From Luteolibacter luteus (lineage in GTDB: Bacteria > Verrucomicrobiota > Verrucomicrobiia > Verrucomicrobiales > Akkermansiaceae), in the NCBI RefSeq assembly GCF_012913485.1, contig NZ_CP051774.1, positions 4,588,001-4,652,000 on the forward strand: DNA of 64,000 bases, in the 5' to 3' direction. Made by a program: the position numbers and the translations under genes. Below, in pieces: positions 16,803-24,701 of the stretch. Each line of letters begins with the position of its first letter. Position 1 is the stretch's first letter. The notes under the pieces were generated by a model. The model was not told where the DNA came from. It saw nothing but the letters and a program-made list of their open reading frames with translations, and did not search any database.

Positions 16803-17321
16803 ATGGAAGAGCCCGTCATCAGCCAGAAGACGGTAGAGGCGGATATCCGCAGGATGCCGCTGGGGATTCGATGGACGACAATGTTCCTCGATTTTTTTGT
16901 CTTCCTCAGCCTCTTGCCCTTGCTCGGGGCACTGTTGGCCTGTCTGAGCTGTTTGGCCATGGCCGTGCATGAGCCGGAACGTCTGGCTCATGTTCTCGGT
17001 TATTCTCTTCTCTCTTTGGGCGCTTTCCTTGTTTTCCTCCTGATGGGGCAGGGGGCTGCCTGGCTAGCGCATATGATGCGGATGAATGCTTGTGGAGGAG
17101 TGGATCCACTGAGTTCGCCGTGGCCCCGGCACCCTTTGAGAGGGTTTGTGAGCCCGCTGCTTTTGAGCACGGAGATTTTTTCGATCCTGTATATGCTTGC
17201 GTGGGTTGTGGTGAAAACGATGGGGCTTGCGACGACTTGGGCGTGGCTCGTCTCCTGGGCCTTGCTGTGGGTTTGTTGCCTGACGCTCCGCCTCTCGCTC
17301 GCGAGGAAGTTTCCCGGCTGA
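16803..17321 (+). CDS. Membrane protein of a tandem paralogous trio, first copy
   Basis: A 172-residue protein with about four transmembrane segments (roughly residues 25-53, 65-90, 117-138 and 142-162). The C-terminal pair is separated by TTWAWLVSWALLW. The same layout and a related W-x-WL-x-SW motif recur in the next two genes, which points to tandem duplication. I do not recognise the family and see no catalytic motif. It starts right behind the DUF5069 terminator. A small integral membrane protein of unknown role is all that can be claimed. Confidence 0.7.
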   Translation: MEEPVISQKTVEADIRRMPLGIRWTTMFLDFFVFLSLLPLLGALLACLSCLAMAVHEPERLAHVLGYSLLSLGAFLVFLLMGQGAAWLAHMMRMNACGGVDPLSSPWPRHPLRGFVSPLLLSTEIFSILYMLAWVVVKTMGLATTWAWLVSWALLWVCCLTLRLSLARKFPG

Positions 17322-17384
17322 GAAAAGGATCGTCACCCTGCGCTGGCTGACGGATTCTTCAGGGCATCCTTTTCCTCTTCGAGC

Positions 17385-17906
17385 ATGGCTCCGGTTCCCA
17401 TATCTCCTGTGCGCGGGCCGGCGATGCCGATGGGTGTCGGGATGACGGTGGTCTTTCTGAGAGTGATGCTGATTGCCCTGATCGTTCCGATCATGTCAGG
17501 CGCTCTTTCCAGCCTGATTCATTTGGGGATCATTTTCGGACGCCATGTCAGTCCGCTGAATTCCCTTCTTCTTGCGGGCCTGAACTTTGGCGTCTTCCTG
17601 GCGTTTTTGGCGACTGCAATTGCTTGTGAATGGATGGTGAGGTTTCTCCGGGCGCGTCATTCTCCGCCGGATCTCCTGCCGCGACCGATCATGCCTGCTC
17701 ACCCTGCCATCCAGATCGGCCTGCCGCTTCTCAGGGGCTTGGGCATCTATTCGATCCTTGCTTTGTTGGCTTGGCTCGTGGCGGTCATCGGAGGCTTCGC
17801 TCCGATCAACTGGGCCTGGCTGGTCTCCTGGCTGATTGCCGGATGCGGAAGCTTCATCCTCTGCCAGACACTTAAGAAGCGCGGGGAAAGGAAGGCCGAT
17901 GGATAA
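17385..17906 (+). CDS. Membrane protein of a tandem paralogous trio, second copy
   Basis: A 173-residue protein with four predicted membrane spans (about residues 24-50, 60-86, 116-138 and 142-160) and the motif INWAWLVSWLIAG near the end. This parallels TTWAWLVSWALLW of the preceding gene. The second span is followed by CEWMVRFLRARH, the same place where the third copy has FWMVCLLRSRY. Its last 8 bp overlap the start of the third copy, so these two are translationally coupled. Function unknown. Confidence 0.7.
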   Translation: MAPVPISPVRGPAMPMGVGMTVVFLRVMLIALIVPIMSGALSSLIHLGIIFGRHVSPLNSLLLAGLNFGVFLAFLATAIACEWMVRFLRARHSPPDLLPRPIMPAHPAIQIGLPLLRGLGIYSILALLAWLVAVIGGFAPINWAWLVSWLIAGCGSFILCQTLKKRGERKADG

Positions 17907-18435
17907 GCGAATCATGGAAATGGAGGAACGCGCGGAGCCGCGACCACATGAGGAAGCGATGCCGTTCGGGGCTCGTATCGCCAAAGCGTTTCTCGATCTG
18001 ATGACCCTGATCCTGATCCTGCCGATGATCTGGCTCGCGCCATCTTGTTTGTTTAGCCTCGGAATTGTGGTTAGGGAGGAAGGACGATCCGCTCGACACG
18101 TCCTCACGGCCGCGGCCATGTTCTTGGGCTTCGAGGCTTTTCTCGGGATGTCCTTTGCCTCCTTCTGGATGGTCTGCTTGCTCCGGTCGCGTTATCGCCT
18201 GACCTTTCCTGAAAGTGTACCGCCAAACGGGCCACTGCTCGACATCGTGCAGCCGATGGCCCTCACGTCCATGCTTCAGGCCAGCTTGGCAATCTTGATG
18301 TGGCTAGGTGCCAGATCGTTCGGGCATTCGCCTTCTTGGGTTTGGCTGAGTTTCTGGTTGCCGACCGGCCTCGCGGCATGGGCGGTAAACCGGTGGGTCA
18401 GCCGGGCGGGGGAAGATGGAGAGTCCGCTTCCTAG
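17899..18435 (+). CDS. Membrane protein of a tandem paralogous trio, third copy
   Basis: A 178-residue protein beginning MDKRIMEMEER after a GGAAAGGAAGG ribosome-binding region that lies inside the end of the previous gene. A charged N-terminus of about 25 residues precedes four predicted membrane spans. FWMVCLLRSRYRLTFPES and PSWVWLSFWLPTG correspond to segments of the second copy. An earlier in-frame start 21 codons upstream is possible but lies deeper in the neighbour. Its stop overlaps the stop of the convergent thymidine phosphorylase gene by 4 bp. Function unknown. Confidence 0.68.
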   Translation: MDKRIMEMEERAEPRPHEEAMPFGARIAKAFLDLMTLILILPMIWLAPSCLFSLGIVVREEGRSARHVLTAAAMFLGFEAFLGMSFASFWMVCLLRSRYRLTFPESVPPNGPLLDIVQPMALTSMLQASLAILMWLGARSFGHSPSWVWLSFWLPTGLAAWAVNRWVSRAGEDGESAS

Positions 18436-19673
18436 GGTTTGATCCGGATGGCCTTCTCCAGCATGGCTTCCGCGATCTCAAAATCGACCGGTGTGCGGGC
18501 GTGGATGCGGCAGATCGGATGCCCTTGGTGGATATGCTCGCCAACCTTTACCAAGCGGTCGAAGCCGACGGCGTGATCCACGCCATCGTGCGAACGGGCG
18601 CGTCCCGCGCCGAGTTGCAAGGCGGCTTGCCCCACCATGCCGGCATCGACCTTCATGATCGTGCCGGTGTCTGGTGCAGGGAATTCGCGGATGAGCGGAG
18701 CGTGATGGGTCTTCGCGAGATTCGGGAGATCCGCAGGATTTCCACCATGGGCTGCCACGATCTCATCGAACTTCTTCCTGGCGCTTCCGTCATCCAGCAG
18801 CTTTTCAAGTTCTTCCCTTGAAACGGGGCTAATTTTCTCGGCCAGATCCAGCACGAGTTTCCGGAGATCCCCCGGGCCACTGCCTTCCATGCACTCGATG
18901 GATTCGATGACTTCAAGTGCATTGCCCACTGAGCGGCCCAGTGGCTCGCTCATTGGATTCAGGATGGCGTGGACTTCCACCCCCATCTCCTTGCCCACGG
19001 CAATCATGGAGTCGGCGAGGACTTGAGCATCGGCCTGCGTTTTCATGAAGGCACCGCTGCCGAACTTCACGTCCAAGACCAGCTTGTCGAGCGACTCGGC
19101 GAGCTTCTTTGACATGATGGAAGCCGTGATCAGCGGGATGGATGGCACCGTGCCGGTGACGTCTCGCAGGGCGTAGAGTTTCTTGTCAGCAGGGCAGAAG
19201 CGATCGGTCTGTCCCATCATGACCACGCCAATCTTCTCCAAGAGTTCCTGGGCCTCGGGAATCGTGATGCCGACCTTGAAGCCGGGGATCGACTCCAGCT
19301 TGTCCAAGGTCCCGCCGGTGATGCCAAGGCCGCGGCCGGAAACCATGGGCACCCAGACGCCGGTGCAGGCGACCAGCGGAGCGAGGATGAGCGAAACCTT
19401 GTCGCCGATGCCGCCGGTGGAATGCTTGTCCACAACCGCCGGATGACCGGCGCGATGATGAAAAACATCGCCGCTCTCCAGCATCGCCTTGGTGAGTGCG
19501 GCGGTTTCCACCGCGTCCATTCCCTTGAAATAGACGGCCATCGCAAAGGCGGACATCTGGTAGTCCGGGATTTCGCCGGATGTGTAGCCCCCGATCAGCA
19601 GGCGGATCTCCGCCGGATCGAGCGTCTCGCCCTCGCGCTTGCGGGAGATCAGGGTGGGAACGTGGAGTTTCAT
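18432..19673 (-). CDS. deoA: Thymidine phosphorylase / pyrimidine-nucleoside phosphorylase
   Basis: A 413-residue enzyme that splits thymidine or related pyrimidine nucleosides with phosphate to give the base and (deoxy)ribose 1-phosphate. The N-terminal glycosyltransferase-family helical domain is followed by KHSTGGIGDK (phosphate binding) and the family signature SGRGLGITGGTLDKLES around residues 112-128. DVKFGSGAFMK and a C-terminal pyrimidine-phosphorylase domain with GVDHAVGFDRLVKVGEHI complete the usual layout. It is somewhat shorter than the about 435 residues common for this family. Its ATG overlaps the stop of the Doc-like toxin gene (ATGA), so it is coupled to the toxin-antitoxin pair upstream. 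Phosphopentomutase, the next pathway step, is encoded just beyond that pair. Confidence 0.93.
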   Translation of the reverse strand: MKLHVPTLISRKREGETLDPAEIRLLIGGYTSGEIPDYQMSAFAMAVYFKGMDAVETAALTKAMLESGDVFHHRAGHPAVVDKHSTGGIGDKVSLILAPLVACTGVWVPMVSGRGLGITGGTLDKLESIPGFKVGITIPEAQELLEKIGVVMMGQTDRFCPADKKLYALRDVTGTVPSIPLITASIMSKKLAESLDKLVLDVKFGSGAFMKTQADAQVLADSMIAVGKEMGVEVHAILNPMSEPLGRSVGNALEVIESIECMEGSGPGDLRKLVLDLAEKISPVSREELEKLLDDGSARKKFDEIVAAHGGNPADLPNLAKTHHAPLIREFPAPDTGTIMKVDAGMVGQAALQLGAGRARSHDGVDHAVGFDRLVKVGEHIHQGHPICRIHARTPVDFEIAEAMLEKAIRIKP

Positions 19674-20062
19674 GAAATCGATGCGGTATTGCGGCGAAGC
19701 CAGGTGGCGAAGGCTTCTTCCTCCATATCACCAGCGGCCAGGTCCAAGGCGGTCGAGTAGCGGTCGCCCTGAGGAGCGGTAGCCGTGATGCCATTGCGCA
19801 ACAGAAAGAGTCGGTAGACTACAAAGGCCGTGCGCTTGTTGCCGTCGATGAACGGGTGATTCTTTGCCAAGCCTTTAGCATAGGAAGCGGCAAGGGCGTA
19901 GATGTCTGCGGAGGAATCGTAGGTGTAGCGCTGTTGCGGTCTCGCGATGGCGGACTCCAGCAGTGATTCATCGCGGATGCCGGCGTCACCGCCGTGTTCG
20001 TTCACCTGCCGCTGATGAAGGGCTAGAACAATCTCCTTGGGAATCCAGACTGGTTCGTCCAT
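19670..20062 (-). CDS. doc: Doc/Fic-type toxin (death-on-curing family)
   Basis: A 130-residue Fic-fold protein. The active-site loop H69-PFIDGNKR-T (HPFIDGNKRTA) is complete and canonical for Doc proteins, which phosphorylate elongation factor Tu. The N-terminal RDESLLESAIARPQQRY and the YALAASYAKGLAKNHPF helix are also typical Doc features. It follows an AbrB-type antitoxin gene with a 2-bp gap, and its stop overlaps the deoA start by 4 bp. Nothing suggests inactivation. The family call is firm; whether it is an active toxin is inferred. Confidence 0.9.
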   Translation of the reverse strand: MDEPVWIPKEIVLALHQRQVNEHGGDAGIRDESLLESAIARPQQRYTYDSSADIYALAASYAKGLAKNHPFIDGNKRTAFVVYRLFLLRNGITATAPQGDRYSTALDLAAGDMEEEAFATWLRRNTASIS

Positions 20063-20064
20063 GG

Positions 20065-20292
20065 CTATTGGGCAAGAAGGTGAAGTACGTCGCGATCCTC
20101 GCGCATGATCTCCTCCGCCAATCGCATCTGCCGTGAGAATTCATCTTCTGCGGCCTTGAGAACGAAGCCTTGCTCGGTTGGGGTAAGAACGAGGTGATTT
20201 TCTGCCGTGACTCCAAGCTTCTCCATGACCGGGGACGGTAGGGTGATTCCCAGTTCATCGCCGATGCGAATGATTTTCAGCTCAATGCTCAC
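20065..20292 (-). CDS. AbrB/MazE-type antitoxin
   Basis: A 75-residue protein with an N-terminal swapped-hairpin AbrB-like DNA-binding domain (LKIIRIGDELGITLPSPVMEKLGV, then DHLVLTP-like strands). The acidic helical tail (EDEFSRQMRLAEEIMRED) could wrap the toxin. It lies directly before the doc-type gene, the usual order for this pair in many genomes. It probably represses its own promoter and neutralises the toxin. The 24-bp gap to phosphopentomutase upstream leaves little room for a separate promoter. Confidence 0.85.
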   Translation of the reverse strand: MSIELKIIRIGDELGITLPSPVMEKLGVTAENHLVLTPTEQGFVLKAAEDEFSRQMRLAEEIMREDRDVLHLLAQ

Positions 20293-20315
20293 GACGCTAC
20301 GCTATGCCGAAAGCC

Positions 20316-21416
20316 CTACTCGTCCAATCCGAAGTGCCTTGCGACGATCCGGGCGACTTGGATGAAATCCGCGGAGTCTTCAACCTCCAGCGGTGAATTT
20401 ATCGTCAGCAGCGGCACCTGTTCACGGGTGTGATCGGTCCCGTGGTGGTAGGGATCATTTCCATGGTCGGCGGTGATGATGAGAAGGTCTTCTCCGATCT
20501 CCGGCAGAAATCCGCCGAGCCACGCGTCAAACTCCCGGAGGCATTTGGCATAGCCCTCGGGATCGCGGCGGTGGCCGTAGAGCGAGTCGAAGTCGACGAG
20601 GTTCGCGAAGATGAAGTGTGGAAGCTCGCGGGACTCCGACCAGAGTCTTTCGATCGCGGCCATGCCTTCGGCGTTTGATCTCGTGGGATGTGACTCGGAG
20701 ATGCCGGAGCCAGCGAAGATGTCCGAGATTTTTCCAACGCCGATTGTCTCGATGCCTTCGGACCGCAGGCGATTGAGTATGGTGCCGGGCGGCTTCAGCG
20801 AGTAGTCGTGGCGATTGCCGGTTCGCTTGAAGCGATCCGCAGGGTCTCCGGTGAACGGGCGGGCGATCACCCGGCCGATGCGGATGCCGCGGCGGTTCAA
20901 GACCTGTCGTGCGCGTTCGCAGAGAGCATGGAGCTTTTCCAAGCCATAGGCGTCCTCATGGGCCGCAATCTGCAGAACGGAATCGGCACTGGTATAGACG
21001 ATGGGCTTTCCGGTTCTCAGGTGCATCTCGCCGAGTTGCTCCAGGATCTCCGTTCCTGATGCAGCGACATTGCCGAGGAAGGGACCGCCGATCTCGTCGA
21101 GAAGATCCTGCGGAAAGCGGGTGAAGGTATCGAAAGGTTCACGAAGGATGCAGCCGGCGATTTCCCAGTGACCGGTAGTGGTGTCCTTCCCGGCGGAAGC
21201 TTCGCTCATCCGCGCTGCTTCCGAGGCTGGGAATATCCGGGGTTCCTCACGCCCTAACAAACGGTTCAATCCCAGCGAGGCCAGATGCGGAAGCTCGAGG
21301 TCGTGGCGCTCGAAGAGATGGCCGAGGGTGTTTGCGCCTTCATCTCCATAAGCTGCGGCATCCTTTGCCCCGCCACAGCCGACGGAGTCCAAGACGATCA
21401 ACAGTGCGCGCTTCAC
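20316..21416 (-). CDS. deoB: Phosphopentomutase
   Basis: A 366-residue alkaline-phosphatase-superfamily mutase that interconverts (deoxy)ribose 1-phosphate and 5-phosphate. It opens with VLDSVGCGGAKDAAAYGDEGANTLGH, where Asp is a metal ligand and Thr the phosphorylated residue. It has GKDTTTGHWE, and ends with the second metal site ITADHGNDPYHHGTDHTREQVPLL, all classic DeoB signatures. It is slightly shorter than the about 390-400 residues usual in the family. It works directly after thymidine phosphorylase in deoxyribonucleoside breakdown; deoxyribose-phosphate aldolase is not in the window. It precedes the toxin-antitoxin genes on the same strand. Confidence 0.94.
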   Translation of the reverse strand: MKRALLIVLDSVGCGGAKDAAAYGDEGANTLGHLFERHDLELPHLASLGLNRLLGREEPRIFPASEAARMSEASAGKDTTTGHWEIAGCILREPFDTFTRFPQDLLDEIGGPFLGNVAASGTEILEQLGEMHLRTGKPIVYTSADSVLQIAAHEDAYGLEKLHALCERARQVLNRRGIRIGRVIARPFTGDPADRFKRTGNRHDYSLKPPGTILNRLRSEGIETIGVGKISDIFAGSGISESHPTRSNAEGMAAIERLWSESRELPHFIFANLVDFDSLYGHRRDPEGYAKCLREFDAWLGGFLPEIGEDLLIITADHGNDPYHHGTDHTREQVPLLTINSPLEVEDSADFIQVARIVARHFGLDE

Positions 21417-21459
21417 CGGGGTATTGTCCGCGATGGTCCTGCGATGCCCAATCTAAAAC

Positions 21460-23709
21460 CTACTTTAGTCCGAAAGGATTCTCGCCGGTATTTCCCACGG
21501 GTTCGACGATGACGGTGGTCCCATCGAAGAGTTCCAAGCGTCCTCCTGGCTGGCAGCGCAGCTTGAGGCTGTCCTTGCCGTCCTCTTCAACGGTGATCGC
21601 TTCCGCTTCGCGCTTCAAAGTGGCGATGCCCTTTGCGCGAAGCGTGACTTCGCCACCGAAGGGCGCGATGAAGATGATCCAGCGGGTTTTGCCTTGGCCC
21701 GCGGCGGCGCTTATGCGGAAACCTCCCTCCGCGGTGAAGTCGCGGAAGATCGTCCGATGCCACTTCGGCGAGAGAGCCGGGAAAAGTTGGATCACTCCAT
21801 TCTGGCTACGCATGGCCATTTCCTGGAGGACGGTTGCGCAGTGGAGCGGGGTCTCCATCACGGGCGCGGATCCCGCTTCGAGGTAGAGCGTGTTCGGCTT
21901 CAGGAAGGGACGGAAGCCATCCAATAGCTTCTGCGCCCGCTCGCCATCGCCCAGGATTGCGGACATAGCGATTCCTCCGGTGAAGGAGTAGCCTTGGAGG
22001 GCCGCGGGCTTCGAGTGCCAGTGATCGAGGTTACTCTTGATCCAATCCGCGCCGTCCTTCTCAGGCATCACAAGTCCCAAGGGATAGATCATCAGCAGGT
22101 GTGACCAGTGGCGATGGCTCTTCTCATAGGGCATGTCCGCGCCGATGAGGTAAGATTCCTTGTCGCGCGGGAACGGGACGAGTTTCTCGAGAATGCGCTG
22201 CCACTCTGGAGCCAGCGGGTCCTTGGTGGCGAAGGTCTGGTTGAGCTCCAGCAGGGTCTTGCAGCCCCATGTCAGCAGGGCGAGATCGTAGTTCGCATCT
22301 TCCTCCTCGCCATATTCCGGGCTGTGGGTCTTCGGGAGATGAAGGCGTCCGTCTTGTCCTTCTCTGAGGAAATGCCGGTGGTAGTTCACCGCGCGCTTGA
22401 GAAGTGGAAAGAGGAGTTCCTTACCGAGCTCCTCATCCATCGAGCAGCGGTAGTGGCGGTAGAGATTGTGACAGGTCCACAACAGGTTCCCGCACTCCAT
22501 TCCGATGTCTTCGCGTTCGCGGACCGTCCGCCCGCCCGGTTGGCCGGACCAGCCGAGCAGGTCGGGCCCGGTATTCCGCGCGAGTCCTGCCGAGTCCTCG
22601 CGATACTTCTCATCCACGGAGGCGATGAGGTTCGCCATGCCTTTTTTCAGGTGGGCGGGTAGGGCGCCCGCTTCATGAAAGCGGTTCGATCCATAGAAGG
22701 GGGAATAGCTGAGCTGGACGTTGAGATTCCACCATGTGGCCGACCAACCGGAAGGCTGAAACCACGGGCCGGAGTTGTCGATGAGCCCGCGGCCCGAACG
22801 AGTGGCGGAAGCCATTTTGTAGATTTGGATCCAGTAGAAGGACTCCCAATAGGGATCGCTGAAGCTGAAGAAACTCTTCCCGTACCATTGGTGCCACCAC
22901 GCGCGGTGAGAGGCCTGCCAATCCTCGAAAGGGGTGTCCGCGGCCTTCGCGACGCGTGCGGAAGCGAGGGGAGCAGCATCCTTGTCGGGAAAACGATGTT
23001 CCACGGTCCAGAAGAGGCGATGGCCATTGCGGCGCCAAGTGCTGACGGTCTGGCCGCCCGATGCGAGATCCCAGACCACGCCGCCGCGGCTGGCGCTGCC
23101 GGCTCGGTAGGGCTTCGGGTTCGGCTTGCGAGCTTCCCGGAGATCGGCGGGCAGCTTGCTCTCGCGGGGGCTGATCGCCTCTTCGGAGGCGAAATCGAGG
23201 CCCTGACCCGTTTCGCCGCCGCTCGGTTCGAGCTCGATCACGCCGACCCGGTCCGTCGCGTGGGCAAAGATCCGCCATTTGACGGAGCCCTTGTTGGTCA
23301 CCAGTTCACCCCGGGCCTCCGCGTTCCAGAGGTCGATCCGGGCGGTGGATTTCGCCGGATCGATGACTCCTTCCGTCGTCAATTCGAAGCGCCCGATCGG
23401 CAGGCGTCCGCGGTTCTGAACCTCGATCGCGTCCGGGACCTTGCCCTTCCAGATGTCATCCGTCCGGTGATCGTGGACGCGGTTGCTACCAACATCGAAC
23501 CGTAGGGTCTTCTCGCCAGCCAGCCGCACCATCATGCCCAGCTCCCCGTCGCCGATGAAGGGGGCTTCCCACCAATCCGTCCCCATTCGGGTCCAAACCG
23601 GGTCATGTCCGGCAAGGAACTTCTCCCAGTCCACGGCGTCTTGAAGCGCATTTGCGGGGCCCGAAGAGGCCAGCGTGAGGAGCAGGGAAAGCAGGTGCCA
23701 CAGCTTCAT
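21460..23709 (-). CDS. Secreted GH95-like glycoside hydrolase (six-hairpin fold)
   Basis: A 749-residue exported protein with a signal peptide (residues 1-21, ending ANA). An N-terminal beta-sandwich begins FIGDGELGMMVR and holds GSNRVHDHRTDDIW, comparable to the opening of GH95 alpha-L-fucosidases. The middle is an (alpha/alpha)6 barrel with MECGNLLWTCHNLYRHYR, then LPKTHSPEYGEEEDANYDLALLTWG, whose Glu is the candidate acid. The C-terminus has GNGVIQLFPA-like and ETPLHCATVLQEMAMRSQNGVI segments, which are normal in GH95. It probably removes fucose or galactose from polysaccharides in the periplasm. The exact family and sugar need a profile search. It sits 43 bp upstream of phosphopentomutase on the same strand. 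Confidence 0.68.
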   Translation of the reverse strand: MKLWHLLSLLLTLASSGPANALQDAVDWEKFLAGHDPVWTRMGTDWWEAPFIGDGELGMMVRLAGEKTLRFDVGSNRVHDHRTDDIWKGKVPDAIEVQNRGRLPIGRFELTTEGVIDPAKSTARIDLWNAEARGELVTNKGSVKWRIFAHATDRVGVIELEPSGGETGQGLDFASEEAISPRESKLPADLREARKPNPKPYRAGSASRGGVVWDLASGGQTVSTWRRNGHRLFWTVEHRFPDKDAAPLASARVAKAADTPFEDWQASHRAWWHQWYGKSFFSFSDPYWESFYWIQIYKMASATRSGRGLIDNSGPWFQPSGWSATWWNLNVQLSYSPFYGSNRFHEAGALPAHLKKGMANLIASVDEKYREDSAGLARNTGPDLLGWSGQPGGRTVREREDIGMECGNLLWTCHNLYRHYRCSMDEELGKELLFPLLKRAVNYHRHFLREGQDGRLHLPKTHSPEYGEEEDANYDLALLTWGCKTLLELNQTFATKDPLAPEWQRILEKLVPFPRDKESYLIGADMPYEKSHRHWSHLLMIYPLGLVMPEKDGADWIKSNLDHWHSKPAALQGYSFTGGIAMSAILGDGERAQKLLDGFRPFLKPNTLYLEAGSAPVMETPLHCATVLQEMAMRSQNGVIQLFPALSPKWHRTIFRDFTAEGGFRISAAAGQGKTRWIIFIAPFGGEVTLRAKGIATLKREAEAITVEEDGKDSLKLRCQPGGRLELFDGTTVIVEPVGNTGENPFGLK

Positions 23710-23799
23710 GATGAAACAGCTTGAGGGAGCCTTGATGACCCGGGCAAGAGCTCGATTCAGGCCGGTAAGGGAATTGTTTGGAAGGATCGTATCGAACCT

Positions 23800-23905
23800 T
23801 CGATTTAAGCTAAATTTTTAACAAGTTATTCACATTGAATGATGAAGTTTTAGCGGGAAAGAAGTCGAATGTGAATAAAGTTATCCACATCCCAAATGTG
23901 AATAA
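23800..23905. other. Cluster of four perfect DnaA boxes beside AT-rich DNA, candidate replication origin or DnaA-binding site
   Basis: Four sites match TTATNCACA at all nine positions: 23826-23834 (forward), 23870-23878 (reverse), 23881-23889 (forward, the strong TTATCCACA form) and 23897-23905 (reverse). The last three are separated by only 2 and 7 bp. A stretch from about 23800 to 23860 is AT-rich in otherwise GC-rich DNA and could unwind. The cluster lies in the 279-bp gap between divergent genes (glycosidase on the left, NAD(P)-binding protein on the right). No dnaA, dnaN or gidA gene is nearby, so an origin is possible but not proven; a DnaA-titration or DnaA-regulated site is the alternative. 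Confidence 0.6.
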
Positions 23906-23988
23906 CCTGGAGGCTTTGAGGTGAGTTTTAAAGATACTCTCAGCTTCGTGTTTGCCCCTTTTCAAATGCCTGCTTTCTTGCCCGGATC

Positions 23989-24618
23989 ATGGCAACGGTG
24001 TTGGTGGCAGGTGCGACGGGTTTGGTCGGAAGCGAGGTACTCCGGCTAGCTCTCGCGGACAAGCAGGTGGAGCGCGTGGTAGCGCCCACTCGCCGCGCCC
24101 TGCCGGCCCATCCCCGGCTGGAGAATCCGGTGGTGGAGTATCAGTCGTTGAGCGGGGAGGAGCCGTGGTGGGACGTGGATGCCGTGATCTGTGCGCTGGG
24201 TAGCACGATCAGGAAGGCTGGGTCGCAGGAAGCCTTTAAACAGATCGACCATGGTTTCCCGTTGAAAGTCGCGGTGCATGCGCTGGAGAATGGCGCACGC
24301 AGCTACGCTCTGAACTCCTCGGTGGGCGCGGATCCGGGGTCGCGGAATTTTTACCTGCGGACCAAGGGGGAGGTGGAACGCGACTTGGACCAACTGGGTT
24401 ACTGCTCGATCACGATCGTGCGGCCCTCGGTGATCTGGGGGGCTCGGAAGGAGACACGGCTGGGTGAGAGCCTCGCGGTTTTCGCGCTCACTGCGATGCG
24501 GCCGGTGGTGCCGCGGCGCTATCGGGTGGTCCCCGCAGCGCGGATCGCGAAGGCTCTGCTGCGCGGTGCGATCGCCGGAATTCCCGGAAAGCGTGTGCTG
24601 GAGTCGGAGGAGATCTAG
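23989..24618 (+). CDS. NAD(P)H-binding epimerase/oxidoreductase-like protein
   Basis: A 209-residue Rossmann-fold protein of the atypical short-chain dehydrogenase/NmrA-like group. The dinucleotide motif is VLVAGATGLVGSEV at residues 4-17. Later it shows DVDAVICALGSTIRKAGSQEAF and SYALNSSVGADPGSRNFYLRTKGEVE, where Tyr and Lys sit in the place of the SDR pair, and TIVRPSVIWGARKETRLGE. This pattern resembles HTATIP2/YwnB-type oxidoreductases. The reaction and substrate are unknown. It is the first plus-strand gene to the right of the DnaA-box cluster, which may overlap its promoter. Confidence 0.8.
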   Translation: MATVLVAGATGLVGSEVLRLALADKQVERVVAPTRRALPAHPRLENPVVEYQSLSGEEPWWDVDAVICALGSTIRKAGSQEAFKQIDHGFPLKVAVHALENGARSYALNSSVGADPGSRNFYLRTKGEVERDLDQLGYCSITIVRPSVIWGARKETRLGESLAVFALTAMRPVVPRRYRVVPAARIAKALLRGAIAGIPGKRVLESEEI

Positions 24619-24701
24619 CCGGCGGATCTGCGGTTGTGAGCAAGTTCGGGCTTCATCGGTCGTAACAGAAGCGGACTCGACCTGATCTGCTCCTCTTTCC
24701 C

